A stretch of 5,238 nt of DNA from Chloroflexota bacterium (GTDB lineage: Bacteria > Chloroflexota > Dehalococcoidia > Bin125), in contig JAPUIR010000334.1 of assembly GCA_027296805.1 (NCBI GenBank), positions 1 through 5,238 of the forward strand, given 5' to 3'. Positions within the stretch are counted from its first letter, which is position 1, and each line of letters begins with the position of its first letter. The position numbers and the translations under genes were made by a program. The notes under the pieces are model-generated. The model made no database searches. It was not told the DNA's origin and was given only the letters and a program-made list of their open reading frames with translations. Positions 1 to 5,238 of the stretch are shown here, one piece after another.

Positions 1-1174
1 CTTCGGCGAGCTCGTTCATGACCGACTCGGAGGCGAACTCAGACGCGGGCGCGCCGGGCGCGCGGTAGGCTGCCGTCTTGGGCTTGTTGACGACGACATC
101 GAAGCCATCGACGAGTTGGTGCTCGATCTCATAGGGCGCGAAGACGCACATCGCGCCCGCGCCCACGGCAGAGCCAGGATAGGCCCCGGCCTCAAAGGCG
201 ATGTAGGCCTCGGCGGCGGTGAGAGTGCCATCCTTCTTGGCACCCATCTTGACCCGCATGTAGCTCCCGGAGGTCGGCCCCGTCGCCTCGAAGACCGCCG
301 TGCGATCCATCGTCAGCTGGACCGGCCTGCCCGTCTTCTTCGAGAGCAGGGCCGCGACGGGCTCCAGATAGATCGGGATCTTGCCGCCAAAGCCGCCGCC
401 GATCTCCAGCGGAATGACTTTGACCTTGGCCACGGGGACACGCAGCAGCTCCGCCGTCGCGTCACGGACCGTGAACGAGCCCTGCGTGCTGGTCCAGATG
501 GTCAGCTCGCCGTCCTGGTTCCACTGGGCCGTGCCGTTGTGGGGCTCGATGTAGCCCTGATGCACCATCGTCGTCTCGAACTCGCGCTCGATCACGACGT
601 CGGCCTCTTCGAAGCCGGCCGCGACGTCGCCCTTCGTGAACTGGATGTGACTGGCGACGTTGGAGGCCTTGTCGGACTTCTCGCCGCCGATGTCGCTGGT
701 GTGCAGGGAGTCGTGCAGAACAGGCGTCGTCTCGAGCATGGCGTCCCGCACGTTGAGGACCGGAGGCAGCTTTTCGTACTCGACGTCGATCAGCTCCAGC
801 GCATCCTCGGCGATGTGGGCATCGGTAGCGGCGACGGCAGCGACGGCGTGGCCGGTGTAGAGCACCTTGTCGGACGCCATCACGTTGTCCATCAGCCAAA
901 GCAGCTTCGCGTTGTCCTCGTCCAGCTTGTCGGGCGCGGCGGGGAAGTCGGCGTTGGTGATCACGGCTCGGACGCCGGGCAGCGCCTCCGCCTTGGAGGT
1001 GTCAATGGACTTGATGCGCGCGTGCGAGACGGGACTGCGCAGCACACGGCCAAACAGCATGCCGGATAGGGAGAGGTCGGCGCCGTACTGGGCGCGACCG
1101 GTCACTTTTTCGACACCGTCGGGCCGGACCGGCCGGGTTCCGACGACTTTGTATTTTTCGCCAGCAGCAACCAC
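1..1174 (-). CDS. Molybdenum hydroxylase large subunit (xanthine dehydrogenase / CoxL-like family, molybdopterin-binding), 3' end missing
   Basis: Catalytic subunit of a heterotrimeric molybdenum hydroxylase, expected to carry the Mo-molybdopterin cytosine dinucleotide cofactor and to hydroxylate or oxidise a small organic substrate in the cytoplasm. I translated 391 codons from a GTG at 1174 with no stop before the left edge. An in-frame TAA lies just upstream at 1187-1189, and AAAGGAG sits 7 nt before the GTG, so this start is well supported. The N-terminus (VGTRPVRPDGVEKVTGRAQY, residues 11-30) is the standard opening of the a/b hammerhead domain; the family also shows RSPVSHARI (46-54), GGGFGGK (259-265, Mo-cofactor contact) and AYRAPGAP (369-376). 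The last is the active-site loop position that reads AYxCSFR in true CO dehydrogenase, so CO is an unlikely substrate. Full members are about 750-800 residues, so roughly half is present and the catalytic glutamate near the C-terminus is outside the window. Family is certain, substrate unknown. Confidence 0.93.
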   Translation of the reverse strand, partial: MVAAGEKYKVVGTRPVRPDGVEKVTGRAQYGADLSLSGMLFGRVLRSPVSHARIKSIDTSKAEALPGVRAVITNADFPAAPDKLDEDNAKLLWLMDNVMASDKVLYTGHAVAAVAATDAHIAEDALELIDVEYEKLPPVLNVRDAMLETTPVLHDSLHTSDIGGEKSDKASNVASHIQFTKGDVAAGFEEADVVIEREFETTMVHQGYIEPHNGTAQWNQDGELTIWTSTQGSFTVRDATAELLRVPVAKVKVIPLEIGGGFGGKIPIYLEPVAALLSKKTGRPVQLTMDRTAVFEATGPTSGSYMRVKMGAKKDGTLTAAEAYIAFEAGAYPGSAVGAGAMCVFAPYEIEHQLVDGFDVVVNKPKTAAYRAPGAPASEFASESVMNELAE

Positions 1175-1181
1175 GATGACG

Positions 1182-1188
1182 CTCCTTT
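1182..1188 (-). promoter_or_regulatory. Ribosome binding site for the large subunit gene
   Basis: AAAGGAG on the minus strand, 7 nt upstream of the GTG at 1174. It decides the start: the in-frame stop at 1187-1189 overlaps it, and no ATG, GTG or TTG other than 1174 lies between them. Confidence 0.75.
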
Positions 1189-1190
1189 AG

Positions 1191-1224
1191 TCAGCCTTTG
1201 TGCTTGGATCAGCCCTTGTGCTAG
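1191..1224. repeat. Two-copy 18-bp tandem repeat between the iron-sulfur and large subunit genes
   Basis: On the plus strand tcagcctttgtgcttg (1191-1206) recurs as tcagcccttgtgctag (1209-1224), 14 of 16 bases identical, period 18 bp. The second copy includes the TAG stop of the iron-sulfur subunit gene (1221-1223), so the repeat looks like a duplication of the gene's extreme 3' end. It fills most of the 46-nt gap before the large subunit gene. No function is evident. Confidence 0.6.
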
Positions 1225-1697
1225 GCAGTCATAGTTTCGGCGGCCTTCTGGACCGCCCGAATGATCTTGTCGTATCCGGTGCAGCGACACAAATTTCCGG
1301 CCAGCCAGAATCGGATCTCGTATTCGCTGGGGTTGGGGTTCTCCTCCAGTAGCGCCTTCGACGCGACCAGAAAGCCCGGCGTGCAGATGCCGCATTGCAG
1401 GGCGGCCTCTTCGAGGAAGGCTTGCTGCAGTGGGTGCAATTGGTCCCCCTGGGCAATCCCCTCGACCGTTTCCACCACGGATCCGTCTACCTCTCCCGCC
1501 ATCACCAGACAGGAGTTCACCAGGCGCCCATCGAACATGACGCTGCAGGCGCCGCAGTTGCCGTTGTTGCAGCCTTCCTTGGAGCCGGTCAGGCCGATGC
1601 GATCGCGCAGGATCTCCAAGAGGCTGTCGCGCTCGCTAACCAAGGTCTCGGTCGGCTCGCCGTTGATGACGGCTTCGACGATGATTCGTTCGCTCAT
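1221..1697 (-). CDS. Molybdenum hydroxylase small subunit, 2x[2Fe-2S] (CoxS / XdhC-type)
   Basis: 158-residue electron-transfer subunit that should pass electrons from the Mo site to the FAD subunit. The N-terminal plant-type ferredoxin domain has Cys43, Cys48, Cys51 and Cys63 (C-x4-C-x2-C-x11-C); the C-terminal four-helix domain has Cys102, Cys105, Cys137 and Cys139 (C-x2-C and C-R-C in GNLCRCTGY). All eight cluster ligands are present and the length is normal for the family (about 150-170). The first cluster loop reads CNNGNCGAC, where CGEGxCGAC is more common. The ATG at 1697 lies 11 nt after the stop of the FAD gene, and its G-rich Shine-Dalgarno (AGGGGGG, 1704-1710) overlaps that stop, so the two are probably translationally coupled. 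The strict medium-small-large order marks one enzyme operon. Family and role are secure; the substrate is set by the large subunit and is unknown. Confidence 0.96.
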   Translation of the reverse strand: MSERIIVEAVINGEPTETLVSERDSLLEILRDRIGLTGSKEGCNNGNCGACSVMFDGRLVNSCLVMAGEVDGSVVETVEGIAQGDQLHPLQQAFLEEAALQCGICTPGFLVASKALLEENPNPSEYEIRFWLAGNLCRCTGYDKIIRAVQKAAETMTA

Positions 1698-1703
1698 TGG
1701 AGA

Positions 1704-1710
1704 CCCCCCT
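1704..1710 (-). promoter_or_regulatory. G-rich ribosome binding site overlapping the upstream stop
   Basis: AGGGGGG on the minus strand, 6 nt before the ATG at 1697. Its first two bases belong to the TAG stop (1709-1711) of the FAD subunit gene. It is an atypical Shine-Dalgarno, and the overlap suggests translational coupling. Confidence 0.5.
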
Positions 1711-2566
1711 ATACCCGGCCGGCGGCCGTGCGGATGACCCGCTCGGTGAGGACGGCCACCAGGTGCTTGCGTTGTTTGATGGAGCCGCGCATGTCATCGA
1801 TCGGCGTGGCGGCCTCCCGCGCGGCGGCGGCAGCAGCGGCGATCGTCTCGTCGCTTAGCGGGTTGCCGTCCAGCGCGTCGCCCGCGGCGGGGACGTAGAG
1901 CGGTGTGGCGGCCACGGCGCCAATCGAGATCCGGGCGTTGCTCACGGTGCCCCCGTCGATCTGGAGGCTGCACGCCGCGTTGACCACCGCGATGTCCATC
2001 TCGTTGCGCGGGATGAAGCGCTCGAAGGCCGCGCCACTGTTGGGCTGGGGCGCCGGGAAGCGGATGGCGACCAACAGCTCGCCCCGCTCCAGCACGTTCG
2101 AGCCCGGGCCGGTGCAAAAGTCTTCCACTGCGACCTCGCGGCGGCCGTTCGGACCCGCGATCAGTGCGGAGCCCTGCAACACGATCTGCGTGGGGATGCT
2201 GTCGGCGGCGGGGCCGGAATTGCAGAGGTTTCCGCCGAACGAGGCCCGGCCCTGAATGGCCGTGCCACCGATCAGGGAGGCGGAATCGACGATGGCGGGA
2301 TAGTCGGCGACGATGCGCTCGTCGTTGTAGAGCTTGTAGCAGGGCACCGCCGCGCCGATGGTGAGCCCCGCGTCATCGAAGCTGATCGACATGACTTCCG
2401 GGATGTGTTTCACGTCGACGAAGAGATCAACGTTGTGGGTGCGTTCTCGGGCGGTGACGATGAGGTCGGTGCCGCCCGCGAGAACGTAGGCATCGCGCCC
2501 GTTCTCTGAGAGCATCGCCACCGCTTCATCGAGTGTCGCCGCGCGCGCGTATTTCACAGGCTGCAC
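1709..2566 (-). CDS. Molybdenum hydroxylase medium subunit, FAD-binding (CoxM-type)
   Basis: 285-residue flavoprotein subunit, taking electrons from the [2Fe-2S] clusters and handing them to the final acceptor. The N-terminal FAD-binding domain (PCMH type, about residues 1-170) has AGGTDL at 30-35 and the second FAD loop at about 106-122 (GRASFGGNLCNSGPAAD), the counterpart of the usual TIGGNLANASPAGD. Residues about 178-282 match the CO dehydrogenase flavoprotein C-terminal domain (FERFIPRNEMDIAVVNAA, then an Ala-rich helix at 242-253). Length agrees with the family (about 280-300). The start is the GTG at 2566, preceded at 9 nt by AAGGAGG. It is the first gene of the three-gene hydroxylase cluster, 110 nt downstream of nhaA, so it may begin its own transcript, although I saw no strong promoter. 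Family assignment is secure; the electron acceptor (NAD+, O2 or quinone) cannot be read from it. Confidence 0.95.
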   Translation of the reverse strand: MQPVKYARAATLDEAVAMLSENGRDAYVLAGGTDLIVTARERTHNVDLFVDVKHIPEVMSISFDDAGLTIGAAVPCYKLYNDERIVADYPAIVDSASLIGGTAIQGRASFGGNLCNSGPAADSIPTQIVLQGSALIAGPNGRREVAVEDFCTGPGSNVLERGELLVAIRFPAPQPNSGAAFERFIPRNEMDIAVVNAACSLQIDGGTVSNARISIGAVAATPLYVPAAGDALDGNPLSDETIAAAAAAAREAATPIDDMRGSIKQRKHLVAVLTERVIRTAAGRV

Positions 2567-2575
2567 GTGGTCGGT

Positions 2576-2582
2576 CCTCCTT
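2576..2582 (-). promoter_or_regulatory. Strong ribosome binding site for the FAD subunit gene
   Basis: AAGGAGG on the minus strand, 9 nt upstream of the GTG at 2566. It is the best Shine-Dalgarno in the window and supports GTG as the real start. Confidence 0.8.
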
Positions 2583-2586
2583 GGCG

Positions 2587-2612
2587 GGTCCGACAGGGGG
2601 GGCCTGCGGACC
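2587..2612 (-). other. GC-rich hairpin in the leader of the hydroxylase operon
   Basis: GGTCCG (2587-2592) pairs with CGGACC (2607-2612) and CAGG (2594-2597) with CCTG (2603-2606). This gives ten base pairs with one bulged base (2593) and a five-base homopolymer loop (2598-2602). It ends 4 nt before the AAGGAGG of the FAD subunit gene. No U-run follows, so it does not look like an ordinary intrinsic terminator for nhaA. It could be a factor-independent stop lacking the tract, an mRNA-stabilising or translation-modulating stem, or chance in GC-rich DNA. Confidence 0.4.
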
Positions 2613-2676
2613 GTTCCAGAGGATAAGCCGCGTCGCCACCTTCTGCACAGCCCGCCTGCTGTTCCGGCGGATACGC

Positions 2677-4077
2677 TCAGGCGACCTCCTCCGCCGGGAC
2701 GGCGTCGCCGTCGCCGCTTGGGGCCGGGACGGAGCGCAAGATGATGAAGCCCAGGATCGCCGCGAGGATGCTGGCGAAGAGGATGCCGATCTTGGCTTCC
2801 TCGACGAGGATCGGATCGTCGTAGGCAAGGCCGGCGATGAAGATCGCGACGGTAAAGCCGATGCCGCCCAGCAGCGCCACTCCCCCCAGTTGAGGCCAGG
2901 TGATGATGCGCGGCTTAACGGCCCAGCCGAGGCGAACGGCGATGAAAGAGAAGAGGAGAATCCCCACCAACTTGCCCAGCAGCAGACCGCCCACCACGCC
3001 CCAGGCAACCCGCGAGGAGAGGGCGTCGTCGATCACGTCGCCCGAGAGTTCGATCCCGGCGTTGGCCAGGGCGAAGATCGGGATCACCACGAACGCGCTC
3101 CAGGGGGAGAGAAAGTGCTCCACACGCTCCAACGGGCTGGCCGATTCCCGGCTCAGTTCCTCCACTTCCCGCACGACCTGCCCGCCGATGCTTTCCCGGG
3201 CGCGCGGATTGGGCTCGGCCAGCGCCTCGCTCAGAGCGTCGAGGCGGGCATATATGGCGGGCGGGAGTTCTCGCAGCCGATAGATGGGCGAAACGGGCGT
3301 GAGCAGGCCCAGCACCACCCCGGCGATTGTCGGTTCGATGCCCGACTCGAAGGTGCACAGCCAGAGCCCCAGCGCCACCAAGACGTAGGCCGGAATGGAG
3401 CGGATGCCGATGCGCTGCATAACCAGGATGAGTCCCACGAATCCGAATGCGCTCGCCAGCCAACCCAGCGAGAGATCGTCCGCGTAAAACACGGCGATGA
3501 TCATGATTCCGCCGATGTCGTCGGCGACGGCCAGCGCCAGCAGGAAGATCCGGAGTTGGAGGGGGATGCGTTTTCCCACGAGGGCAAGCACCCCCAAGGC
3601 GAAAGCGATATCCGTCGCGACGGGGATCCCCCACCCCGCACCGCCCCCGGAATTGAGGTTGAGCAACGTGAAGACGACGGCCGGGCCAACCATGCCACCC
3701 AGCGCGGCGAACACGGGCAAGGCCGCCGCTTTGCGGTCGGCCAGCTCGCCGTGCGTCGCTTCGCGTTTGATCTCCAGCCCCACGACGAAGAAGAAGATCA
3801 CCATCAGGGCGTCGTTGACCCAGCCCTCGAGCGACTCCTCCAGAGTGATCACGTCGAAGTCGAAGGTGATCACCGTGCTCCAGAAGGCCTCGTAGGAGTG
3901 GGCATCGATGTTGACCCAGATCAACGCGACCAGCGCAAACAGCACGATGATGATCCCGCCGGCCGCCTCCACCCGCATGAAGCGGATGGTGGGCTGCACG
4001 ACGAGACGCGGCAGACGCCCTTCACCGAGCCGCCAGGGCGGCTGGAAGATCTCGGGGGGAGGCGGTTCTTCGCTCAT
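2677..4077 (-). CDS. nhaA: Na+/H+ antiporter NhaA
   Basis: Inner-membrane electrogenic antiporter expelling Na+ (or Li+) in exchange for protons; about 12 hydrophobic segments. Counting from the ATG at 4077 (466 residues), family signatures are WVNDALMVIFFFVVGLEIKRE (about 86-106), GWGIPVATDIAFALGVLAL with Asp156 (E. coli Asp133), ALAVADDIGG with Asp186-Asp187 (the Asp163-Asp164 ion site) and GLLLGKLVGI with Lys369 (E. coli Lys300). All key charges are kept. It is longer than the 388-residue E. coli protein because of a Pro-rich N-terminal extension, a charged loop of about 50 residues (about 261-312) after the TM segment ending in LLTP, and an acidic tail. The usual GVHAT motif reads GIEPT here. 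The frame stays open to a TTG at 4119 (480 residues); I prefer the ATG, but neither start has a clear Shine-Dalgarno. It sits between metH and the hydroxylase genes with no obvious functional link to either. Confidence 0.96.
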   Translation of the reverse strand: MSEEPPPPEIFQPPWRLGEGRLPRLVVQPTIRFMRVEAAGGIIIVLFALVALIWVNIDAHSYEAFWSTVITFDFDVITLEESLEGWVNDALMVIFFFVVGLEIKREATHGELADRKAAALPVFAALGGMVGPAVVFTLLNLNSGGGAGWGIPVATDIAFALGVLALVGKRIPLQLRIFLLALAVADDIGGIMIIAVFYADDLSLGWLASAFGFVGLILVMQRIGIRSIPAYVLVALGLWLCTFESGIEPTIAGVVLGLLTPVSPIYRLRELPPAIYARLDALSEALAEPNPRARESIGGQVVREVEELSRESASPLERVEHFLSPWSAFVVIPIFALANAGIELSGDVIDDALSSRVAWGVVGGLLLGKLVGILLFSFIAVRLGWAVKPRIITWPQLGGVALLGGIGFTVAIFIAGLAYDDPILVEEAKIGILFASILAAILGFIILRSVPAPSGDGDAVPAEEVA

Positions 4078-4140
4078 GGCTGCGGGGCGCGACGCTCCGC
4101 CTTGAATCCTCAGTGACAAGAAATTGGCTGGTGCGCCATC

Positions 4141-4169
4141 ACCCTATCGAGCACACGTGTTCTGGTCAC
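4141..4169 (-). promoter_or_regulatory. Possible sigma-70-type promoter for nhaA
   Basis: On the minus strand GTGACC (4164-4169; four of six to TTGACA) and TAGGGT (4141-4146; fits TAnnnT) are separated by exactly 17 bp. Transcription would begin near 4134, about 55 nt before the preferred ATG at 4077. The spacer contains the perfect 8-bp palindrome ACACGTGT (4153-4160), a conceivable operator. Such matches arise by chance, so this is only a candidate. Confidence 0.3.
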
Positions 4170-4176
4170 CACGGCA

Positions 4177-4193
4177 GCCGACAAACAGTCGGC
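4177..4193 (-). terminator. Small hairpin downstream of metH, weak terminator candidate
   Basis: GCCGAC (4177-4182) and GTCGGC (4188-4193) form a perfect six-base-pair stem with a five-base loop, about 50 nt past the metH stop and upstream of the putative nhaA promoter. The position suits a terminator, but no T-run follows in the minus-strand direction, so intrinsic termination is doubtful. Confidence 0.25.
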
Positions 4194-4210
4194 CTGGACT
4201 GCGCGCCTTA

Positions 4211-4255
4211 GTCAGACGCTGAAGGGCCAGACGCTGAAGAGTCAGACGTTGAAGT
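4211..4255. repeat. Three-copy 15-bp tandem repeat spanning the metH stop codon
   Basis: Plus-strand units gtcagacgctgaagg (4211-4225), gccagacgctgaaga (4226-4240) and gtcagacgttgaagt (4241-4255) lie head to tail with no spacer; pairwise identity is 12-13 of 15. The rightmost unit contains the last codons and the TGA of metH (Phe-Asn-Val-stop). Read in the metH frame past the stop, the other two units spell Phe-Ser-Val-Trp and Phe-Ser-Val-stop, so the gene's C-terminal coding end has been copied twice downstream. Confidence 0.8.
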
Positions 4256-5238
4256 AGGCCGCCTCGGGGTGAGCGGTGATGATGGCGGAGGTGGATTGCT
4301 CGGGATGAATCTGGAACTCCTCCGAGAGCACTACGCCGATTTCGTCGGGACGCAGCAACTCGAAGAGCAGGGCCTGATCCTCCAGGTTGGGGCAGGCGGG
4401 ATAGCCAAAGGAGAAGCGCGCGCCGCGGTAGCGGCCCGCGAAGAGGTCTTGCGGCGTGGGACCGTCGTCGGCCGTGATGCCGAGGTCCTCCCGTACCCGC
4501 CGGTGCCAGAACTCCGCCAGCGCCTCCGCCATCTCCACGCCCATGCCATGCCAGTAGAGGTAGTCCTGATAGCTGTCGCCCTCGAAGAGGGCGTGGGTGT
4601 GCTCGCTGATGCGCGACCCCATCGTGACGACGTGGAAGGCGGCTACGTCCATCTCGCCGCTGGCGACCGGTCGGTAGTAGTCGGCCAGGCAGAGACTGCG
4701 CTTGCCTTGTTGGCGGGGGAAGCGGAAGCGCAGCCACTCGGTGCGCTGATCGTCGCGATAGACGATCAATTCGTCGCCCTCGGACTGCACGGGGAAGTAG
4801 CCGTAGACCAGCGCCGGTTCCAGGATGTGGCTTGCCAGGGCCTCGTCGAGGATTCGCCGCAAGGCCGGGCGCGCTTCCTCGTCGAGCACGGCCGCGAAAG
4901 CGTCGTCCGTCAGATCGCCCTTGCGATAGCCCCATTGCCCGCGGAACAGCGCCACCTCATTCAGGTAGCCCGCGATCTCCGGCAGCGACACCCCCGTCAC
5001 CACACGACGCCCCCAGAAAGGCGGTGTCGCGATCTCGACGTCGGTGGCGATGGCGGAGCGCTGAGCCGTGGCAACTGCCTCAGCGGAGGACGCGGGCCCC
5101 GCACGGTCGCGCGCGGCGGTTCGATGTTGGCCCTCGGGCTCGCGACCATCGGCGATGGCCGTCATGATCGCCAAGCCTTCGAAGGCGTCCTGCCCGTAAT
5201 AGACATCGCCCTCGAAGCTGTCGCGTAGATTCTGCTCG
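4242..5238 (-). CDS. metH: Cobalamin-dependent methionine synthase, C-terminal part (activation domain), 5' end missing
   Basis: MetH transfers a methyl group from 5-methyltetrahydrofolate through cobalamin to homocysteine; this part serves reductive reactivation with S-adenosylmethionine. 331 codons are visible and the frame is open to the right edge; the in-frame TTG at 5174 is internal, not a start. Visible residues about 11-27 (DVYYGQDAFEGL...) are the tail of the B12-binding domain. A low-complexity Ala/Arg-rich linker (about 30-65) follows, then the full activation domain from PPFWGRRVV (72-80) through FPRQ (173-176), LADYYRP (184-190) and the AEALAEFWHRRVREDLGI helix (237-254) to RFSFGYPACPNLEDQ (274-288). 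This last segment holds the SAM-binding R-x-x-x-G-Y pattern (Arg274, Gly278, Tyr279). EEFQIHPEQSTSAI (306-319) and the terminal YFNV are typical of the family's end. The folate, homocysteine and most B12-binding regions lie outside the window. Its stop is embedded in a tandem repeat. Confidence 0.95.
   Translation of the reverse strand, partial: EQNLRDSFEGDVYYGQDAFEGLAIMTAIADGREPEGQHRTAARDRAGPASSAEAVATAQRSAIATDVEIATPPFWGRRVVTGVSLPEIAGYLNEVALFRGQWGYRKGDLTDDAFAAVLDEEARPALRRILDEALASHILEPALVYGYFPVQSEGDELIVYRDDQRTEWLRFRFPRQQGKRSLCLADYYRPVASGEMDVAAFHVVTMGSRISEHTHALFEGDSYQDYLYWHGMGVEMAEALAEFWHRRVREDLGITADDGPTPQDLFAGRYRGARFSFGYPACPNLEDQALLFELLRPDEIGVVLSEEFQIHPEQSTSAIITAHPEAAYFNV

Noticed and set aside
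116..1069. 317-codon plus-strand open frame
   Set aside because: It uses the same codon partition as the large subunit gene read backwards. The minus-strand reading has clear molybdenum hydroxylase motifs, while this one has none.
1..2566. Calling the operon an aerobic CO dehydrogenase (coxMSL)
   Set aside because: The large-subunit active-site loop lacks the AYxCSFR signature, so gene symbols implying CO oxidation are not supported.
2620..2648. TATCCT box upstream of the FAD subunit gene as a -10 element
   Set aside because: No acceptable -35 hexamer lies 16-18 bp upstream (GTGCAG matches poorly), so I do not call a promoter.
2652..2670. CCGCC/GGCGG inverted repeat just after the nhaA stop
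   Set aside because: Only five base pairs with a nine-base loop and no T-tract; expected by chance in such GC-rich DNA.
2533..4116. 527-codon open frame on the plus strand
   Set aside because: It lies antisense to nhaA and its product is a His/Asp/Arg/Gln-rich string with no recognisable domain. It is the usual shadow of a GC-rich coding gene on the opposite strand.
4144..4935. Minus-strand alternative frame of 263 codons within and past metH
   Set aside because: Arg/Gly/Pro-rich shadow frame; its LQRLTLQRLALQRL tail is only the 15-bp DNA repeat read out of frame.
4269..5228. 319-codon plus-strand open frame antisense to metH
   Set aside because: Low-complexity translation with no family resemblance, and fully overlapped by the well-supported metH frame.
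1..5238. Mobile elements, CRISPR arrays, tRNA or rRNA genes, defence or other novel systems
   Set aside because: No transposase, regularly spaced repeats, cloverleaf or rRNA-like sequence was seen; nearly all DNA is explained by five conserved metabolic or transport genes.

Overview
The window comes from a GC-rich bacterium (roughly 60-65 % GC by eye). It holds five co-directional protein-coding genes, all on the minus strand, with very little non-coding DNA; the largest gap is about 160 bp. The methionine synthase C-terminus (RFSFGYPACP-type SAM site, YFNV end) and the NhaA style would suit a lineage such as Chloroflexota or Actinomycetota. That is a low-confidence impression from sequence style, not a placement.

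In transcription order (right to left) the layout is as follows. (1) The 3' part of metH, cobalamin-dependent methionine synthase, enters at the right edge and ends at 4242; only the tail of the B12-binding domain and the whole activation domain are visible. (2) A 122-164 bp gap, depending on the nhaA start, carries a three-copy 15-bp tandem repeat overlapping the metH stop, a small hairpin and a possible promoter. (3) nhaA encodes a Na+/H+ antiporter with all the key transport residues. (4) A 110-bp gap has a GC-rich hairpin directly upstream of a strong Shine-Dalgarno. (5) Three genes of a molybdenum hydroxylase (xanthine dehydrogenase / CO dehydrogenase superfamily) follow in the classic medium-small-large order: FAD subunit, 2x[2Fe-2S] subunit, molybdopterin subunit. 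The large subunit runs off the left edge after 391 codons.

The three hydroxylase genes are closely spaced (11 and 46 nt), each has its own ribosome binding site, and together they should form one enzyme: substrate is oxidised at the Mo centre, electrons pass through two [2Fe-2S] clusters to FAD and then to an external acceptor. The large subunit lacks the AYxCSFR loop of true (form I) CO dehydrogenase and has AYRAPGAP instead, so the substrate is unknown and CO oxidation should not be assumed. metH and nhaA look like independent housekeeping or ion-homeostasis genes that happen to be adjacent.

I found no mobile element, CRISPR array, tRNA or rRNA, and no convincing undescribed system. The most unusual non-coding features are two short tandem duplications, each at the 3' end of a gene (metH and the iron-sulfur subunit gene), both with periods that are multiples of three. 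The long plus-strand open frames are antisense shadows of the real genes.
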